Source: an uncultured bacterium
GTDB taxonomy: Bacteria > Verrucomicrobiota > Lentisphaeria > Victivallales > UBA1829
Assembly (NCBI GenBank): GCA_900548385.1
Contig: URKJ01000012.1
Span: 1 to 64,000 of the forward strand
Length of the DNA stretch: 64,000 bases
Direction of reading: 5' to 3'
Numbering within the stretch: position 1 is the stretch's first letter; every line of letters starts with the position of its first letter. This document shows, one piece after another, positions 61,801-64,000 of this stretch. Both the position numbers and the translations under genes were made by a program. The notes under the pieces are model-generated. The model was not told where the DNA came from. It did no database searches and worked only from the letters and a program-made list of their open reading frames with translations.

Positions 61801-62592
61801 TCCGCTCATTTGAAGCTCGGAAAAGGCGATGTGCTGATGACGCAGGCGGAAGTCACTTCCACGTTCCGGTCGGATTCCGGTGCCGCGCTTTTGGCCCGCC
61901 GTCTTTTGGAAACCGTTCTGGACGATGCAACCCGGAAAAACGCCTCGCCGTTTCGCGGGTACGAGGTCAAGGTTAAAGGACTGAAAGCGTCCCGCGCAAA
62001 GTTCATTTCCCTGAAAAATGCCGCGAATATGGCGTTTGCAGACGAGATTGCCAGAGACGGGAAGGGCGGGTGGACCGATCAGGGAGCCGTCAACGATCTT
62101 TCCCCGTTTCCCGTCGGCAGACGGATTTTCGGCGGTGTTCCGTTTCAAATCATTGATCCTGCGGAAAACGGCGGCCGCTCCTGCGTCGTCGTTTCCGGCA
62201 ACAGGACGCTTCCGTTTCAGCCGCGGAGCCGGAGTATCGAAATCGGCGGGCGGGTGAAGCGTCTTCTGTTCCTGCATTCCGGCGCGTGGATCGCTCCCGA
62301 CGGCGGACAGGTCGGCGAATATGAGGTTCGGTATGCTTCCGGGAAAACGTGGTCGATTCCGGTTGTGGAAGGGGTGAACATTACAGACTGGTGGGGACCA
62401 TCCAAAAAATTGAAATCGGCGATGTGCGGGTGGAGCGGTATGAATAAGAGCGGGGTCGTGGGTGCGTTCCTGTATTCCTGGGACAATCCGCATCCCGAAG
62501 ATCAGATAAGTTCGATCGTGTTGAAAACAAAAGGAAACGCCGTGGTGGGTCTGCTTGGCCTGACGGCAGAAAAAACGGAGGAGTCCGAATGA
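58900..62592 (+). CDS. Secreted GH2-type glycoside hydrolase, 1230 aa, with GGWTDQG module
   Basis: The domains in order are: signal peptide (about 1-18, FLCAA end), GH2 sugar-binding jelly-roll (about 40-215, IFKVWVNGTLVGEQD), immunoglobulin-like domain (about 218-325), and TIM barrel (about 328-640) with acid/base E468 in YSFGNELRDY and nucleophile candidate E566 in PIVNGETVYF. A further beta domain and a flavodoxin/GATase-like domain follow (about 800-950, KRIALYDASAVFGGLK onward). The C-terminal module begins GGWTDQG near residue 1049 and is homologous to one in the GH42-like protein at 3115-6582. AAAGGAG lies 7 bases before the ATG. A beta-galactosidase or beta-glucuronidase-like activity is plausible. 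Confidence 0.87.
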   Translation: MKVKWIFCVLTAALFLCAAEKPEDFQPDFKTWDIYLPHLNRTYLSGWWKLKKVSSDRRNDPLDEGTKRKFHLPETDDSGWGKDLVPNNLHAPFLSPNATREERTWGGVAWFRKEFTAPELKKGERAILHFNEVLGIFKVWVNGTLVGEQDFTMPTKYSDYKGPGDQYDYDVTEQLRPGAKNTIAVRLFHTGEPVMWKIWAPYCGILGTVYLDVKPPAWSDRILVTPEKNLRDVSFECLLSGSENTEDTDSWNAEIFEWNSGKRVASAVFGKAYAGDGGRYVAGKASIEDAKLWSPESPFLYGVKLRNRKGEVTGVQRFGMRTFGVKDGNFVLNGKPVMLRGICQGNEYPRNSHGYSFAMTTNEGDALRRYWQAYRDSNVNHIRIHSCEHSPNTYDIMDELGFILTDELTYPTVHLKNAVLAELIDTKSFDSASDKTGKLLPQFIGKITRRIHRNYSHPSICTYSFGNELRDYSGRAATMLNNLYDLYHRIDRQGRPVTSSSGRFWKDGSNVEELCKTEKMDYADTHDYTGSINNMPLAYCQPVAEHFVSLLKKHFPGGKVPIVNGETVYFAQHYYAGITDGIWPEESDNSPNWKKALFALNDWHAKERGTAFLALYWIRNWGMKNYKFHRDLGRGIYTDRILEVQRKLWPDMDGFEALSGPFFRMPKSAYPFDRLKFEPNEAYSYLRRVCAPQIVILDYVAPNRFTGETVSTNAYLINNSERDVENAVLEIGFERNGKSVGGTLAKKIGTVKSNEKKIIPVEFKLPGRDGAYRLVYRFLSGGKELNRRDGDLNLRSRAELFAPLKTAKRIALYDASAVFGGLKPYSSTKVLKAFGVPFVPVEDFKELRKYDVLVIGNGSVDGKVADGADGIRAFVENGGRLLVFDQTVSGRIPFLPELEYSLAGPGQFSEILQFDHPVLKGMTQKEFFCWNQKDWSVYRAYIRPVSEAALTVGGNSGSWGADAFGMVSAHLKLGKGDVLMTQAEVTSTFRSDSGAALLARRLLETVLDDATRKNASPFRGYEVKVKGLKASRAKFISLKNAANMAFADEIARDGKGGWTDQGAVNDLSPFPVGRRIFGGVPFQIIDPAENGGRSCVVVSGNRTLPFQPRSRSIEIGGRVKRLLFLHSGAWIAPDGGQVGEYEVRYASGKTWSIPVVEGVNITDWWGPSKKLKSAMCGWSGMNKSGVVGAFLYSWDNPHPEDQISSIVLKTKGNAVVGLLGLTAEKTEESE

Positions 62593-63347
62593 AAAAACAA
62601 AATTGGATTTTGGGGGCGGTTCTCGCGGTCTGCGGAGCCGGAGCACTTGCAGCGGAAACGTACACCAGTGACGGTTTCAGTGCAAGGATCACGAACAGCG
62701 GAATGATCGAGAACCTGCGGTACAGGGAGCAGCTGCTCTGCAAACTGATTCAGCTGAATGGTTCCTATCGGCTGCCGCCGGATGCGCAGAAATACGATGC
62801 GCGGTTTTTCCAGTCGTGGGACGGTTCCGGAAAGGCGGTCTGCAAACGGGACGGCGACACGATGATGGTTACGATTGATTCGAAGCTTGGGAACAAGGTT
62901 CTGAAGGATGCCGCGGATTACAAAGTCGAAACCATGTTGACTCCGAACCGGATCACGGTCCGCACCTCCGTCAAGTTGAACGTTCCCCTGCAGACAACTT
63001 TCAACCTTTTCCAGACGATCATGAACATGCCTCCCGCATTTTTCGGCCGCGGAGTGAAGTGTACGGACGGTTCAGCTCCGGAACGGTTTGAGATCCTGCC
63101 CGAAACTTACAATAAAGCGTTCCGGTTGAAAGGCGATTCAATCGCCGTTTCCACGGGCAAAGGGGTTTTCCTCGTTGCGGGCGGCAAAGGAGTGACCGTC
63201 AATTTCATGGATTCCCGCATGTGGGGCGGCAAGGATTTTTCATTTACCGTCGCCGGTCCTGCGAAGTGGACACCGAAGGCGGTGGAGCATCCTGCGGGCA
63301 GCACTTTCAGCTGGGAGTTTACGCTCTCTTTTGAACCGGAGAAGTAG
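62589..63347 (+). CDS. Small secreted protein of unknown function, 252 aa
   Basis: I do not recognise this protein. It has a clear signal peptide (about 1-22, ending AGALAAE). The body is rich in beta-strands: FSARITNSGMIENLRYREQLLCKLIQLNG, then TMMVTIDSKLGNK, RITVRTSVKLNV and a closing FSWEFTLSFEPEK. This suggests a galactose-mutarotase-like or carbohydrate-binding beta-sandwich. Its ATG overlaps the GH2 stop (ATGA), so it is translationally coupled to that enzyme and probably works with it outside the cytoplasm. It is the last gene of the GntR operon, before a bidirectional terminator. Confidence 0.8.
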   Translation: MKKQNWILGAVLAVCGAGALAAETYTSDGFSARITNSGMIENLRYREQLLCKLIQLNGSYRLPPDAQKYDARFFQSWDGSGKAVCKRDGDTMMVTIDSKLGNKVLKDAADYKVETMLTPNRITVRTSVKLNVPLQTTFNLFQTIMNMPPAFFGRGVKCTDGSAPERFEILPETYNKAFRLKGDSIAVSTGKGVFLVAGGKGVTVNFMDSRMWGGKDFSFTVAGPAKWTPKAVEHPAGSTFSWEFTLSFEPEK

Positions 63348-63362
63348 TCGGCATGGTTATGG

Positions 63363-63408
63363 AAAAAGGGCTGCCGCGTACCCGGAGGTTTTGCGACAGC
63401 CACTTTTT
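63363..63408 (+). terminator. Bidirectional terminator
   Basis: AAAAAG-GGCTG-C-CGC pairs with GCG-A-CAGCC-A-CTTTTT, one A bulged, with A and T runs on the outer sides. It separates the convergent ends at 63347 and 63430. Confidence 0.8.
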
Positions 63409-63429
63409 CCGCCGTTGAACGGGCGAATG

Positions 63430-64000
63430 TTATTCCGGCCGGACCAATATGCCGCCTGCCCTGGAACGGTCGCGCAGATCGACGTTGAAACCGAGGAACC
63501 GGATCGGAAAGTCGATTGTCCCATTGCGTTTTCCGCCGTACCGGATCACCTTTTTGCCGAAGATTTCCGTCGGCTTGAACGTCAGACTTTGCCATACTCC
63601 CGGTTTTACATTGCGGAGCTCCTGCTTTAACTGGAATGTTTCGCCGGAATGGTCCAGCAGGAGCAGACTGACGGCTTTGACATTGTCCGTTTCCGGGAGA
63701 AAACGGAATTCGACGGTGCGTTTCAGTTCTTTTGCCGAGGCGGCGAACGGATAGGGTACGGTACGGAAAATATTGCCGTATCCGCGCTGCGGCGAGGCGA
63801 TCCAGGAAAGTCGCAGAGCAGTCTCTTTTTCGGCGCCTTTCAACTGGAAACCTTTGGAATAGTTGCACCAGCTTCCGGTTTTGAGCTTTGCCGGAGCCGA
63901 GATCAGCATTACGCGATCGGTGAACTGCCGTCCATCCGCCGTTTGGAACAGAGCGGTCAGATAACGGTAATCTCCGGTCGGGAAATCGGCGGGAACGTAC
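63430..64000 (-). CDS. C-terminal part of a large protein, probably a glycosidase (cut by window edge)
   Basis: The minus-strand frame is open without a stop from the window edge to 63430, giving 189 codons of a gene whose start lies beyond base 64000. The visible part begins YVPADFPTGDYRYLTALFQT and continues through the methionine at 63909, so that ATG is not the start. It is a beta-rich domain (RTVEFRFLPETDNVKAVSLLLLD, GVWQSLTFKPTEIF) ending GFNVDLRDRSRAGGILVRPE. This resembles the C-terminal carbohydrate-binding-like beta-sandwiches of the giant glycosidases in this window, but it is not the GGWTDQG module. It converges with the GH2 operon. Confidence 0.75.
   Translation of the reverse strand, partial: YVPADFPTGDYRYLTALFQTADGRQFTDRVMLISAPAKLKTGSWCNYSKGFQLKGAEKETALRLSWIASPQRGYGNIFRTVPYPFAASAKELKRTVEFRFLPETDNVKAVSLLLLDHSGETFQLKQELRNVKPGVWQSLTFKPTEIFGKKVIRYGGKRNGTIDFPIRFLGFNVDLRDRSRAGGILVRPE

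Noticed and set aside
58945..62646. A 1233-codon open frame on the minus strand opposite the GH2 gene
   Set aside because: It mirrors the GH2 gene almost end to end, has low-complexity Arg/Phe/His-rich composition, no ribosome site and no recognisable domain. It is a by-product of codon bias in the true gene.
48..64000. CRISPR arrays, insertion sequences, prophage or toxin-antitoxin genes
   Set aside because: I found no regularly spaced repeats, transposase/integrase motifs, phage structural genes or typical small toxin-antitoxin pairs. The PIN domain at 1060 belongs to a PhoH fusion, not a VapC toxin.

Overview
The window looks like a chromosomal piece of a Lentisphaerota (Victivallales-type) genome. 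The evidence is indirect: a density of AraC/LacI/GntR sugar regulators, many very large secreted glycoside hydrolases, four PulG-like pseudopilins with H-X9-DG-type C-termini, and a Gram-negative envelope gene (gmhB). No rRNA or ribosomal-protein gene is present to place it more exactly. Bases 1-47 are not genomic: they are the end of an Illumina P7 primer, an 8-nt index and the Nextera read-2 transposon end, so the contig end was not trimmed. I saw no insertion sequence, prophage, CRISPR array or other sign of recent transfer.

Layout. 0-3.1 kb: AraC regulator, PIN-PhoH ATPase, IclR regulator. 3.1-10.3 kb (minus): AraC regulator, GH36 alpha-galactosidase, pseudopilin, secreted GH42-like enzyme. 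10.4-12.3 kb (minus): compact operon of a 72-aa protein, rsmI, gmhB and a 119-aa protein. 12.5-18.3 kb: AraC regulator divergent from a pseudopilin and a 1355-aa secreted glycosidase, then an apparent small RNA on the minus strand. 18.8-26 kb: membrane protein, CE7-type esterase, orphan DNA methyltransferase, OmpR/HAMP-kinase two-component pair, AlbA_2-domain protein. 26-35 kb: sialate O-acetylesterase-like protein, then (minus) GH127, GH5-like enzyme, pseudopilin and a WbsX/GH99-like protein. 35-43.6 kb: two LacI regulators, a GH36-like enzyme, a Gfo/Idh/MocA oxidoreductase, uxaB and uxaA. 43.9-47.5 kb: mutS, uxuA-like. 47.5-47.9 kb: a rod-shaped structured RNA resembling 6S RNA. 47.9-56.8 kb: GT2/pyruvyl-transferase fusion, ptsH-ptsI, cyclophilin, adk-map-infA, tRNA-Lys, gmk-coaC, AraC regulator. 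57-64 kb: GntR/LacI-hybrid regulator, pseudopilin, GH2 giant, small secreted protein, and the 3' end of another gene cut by the window edge.

How it works together. The accessory regions break down complex glycans: secreted or cytoplasmic hydrolases and esterases release galactosides, arabinofuranosides, acetyl esters and uronic acids, and UxaB/UxaA/UxuA take hexuronates to 2-keto-3-deoxygluconate. The most unusual feature is that every pseudopilin gene sits directly upstream of a signal-peptide-bearing giant glycosidase and near a sugar regulator, four times in 64 kb. Two of these promoters (or a promoter next to one) share an exact 26-bp box placed 14 bp upstream of the -35, and a third has a related inverted repeat in the same position. 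The remaining genes are ordinary housekeeping functions.
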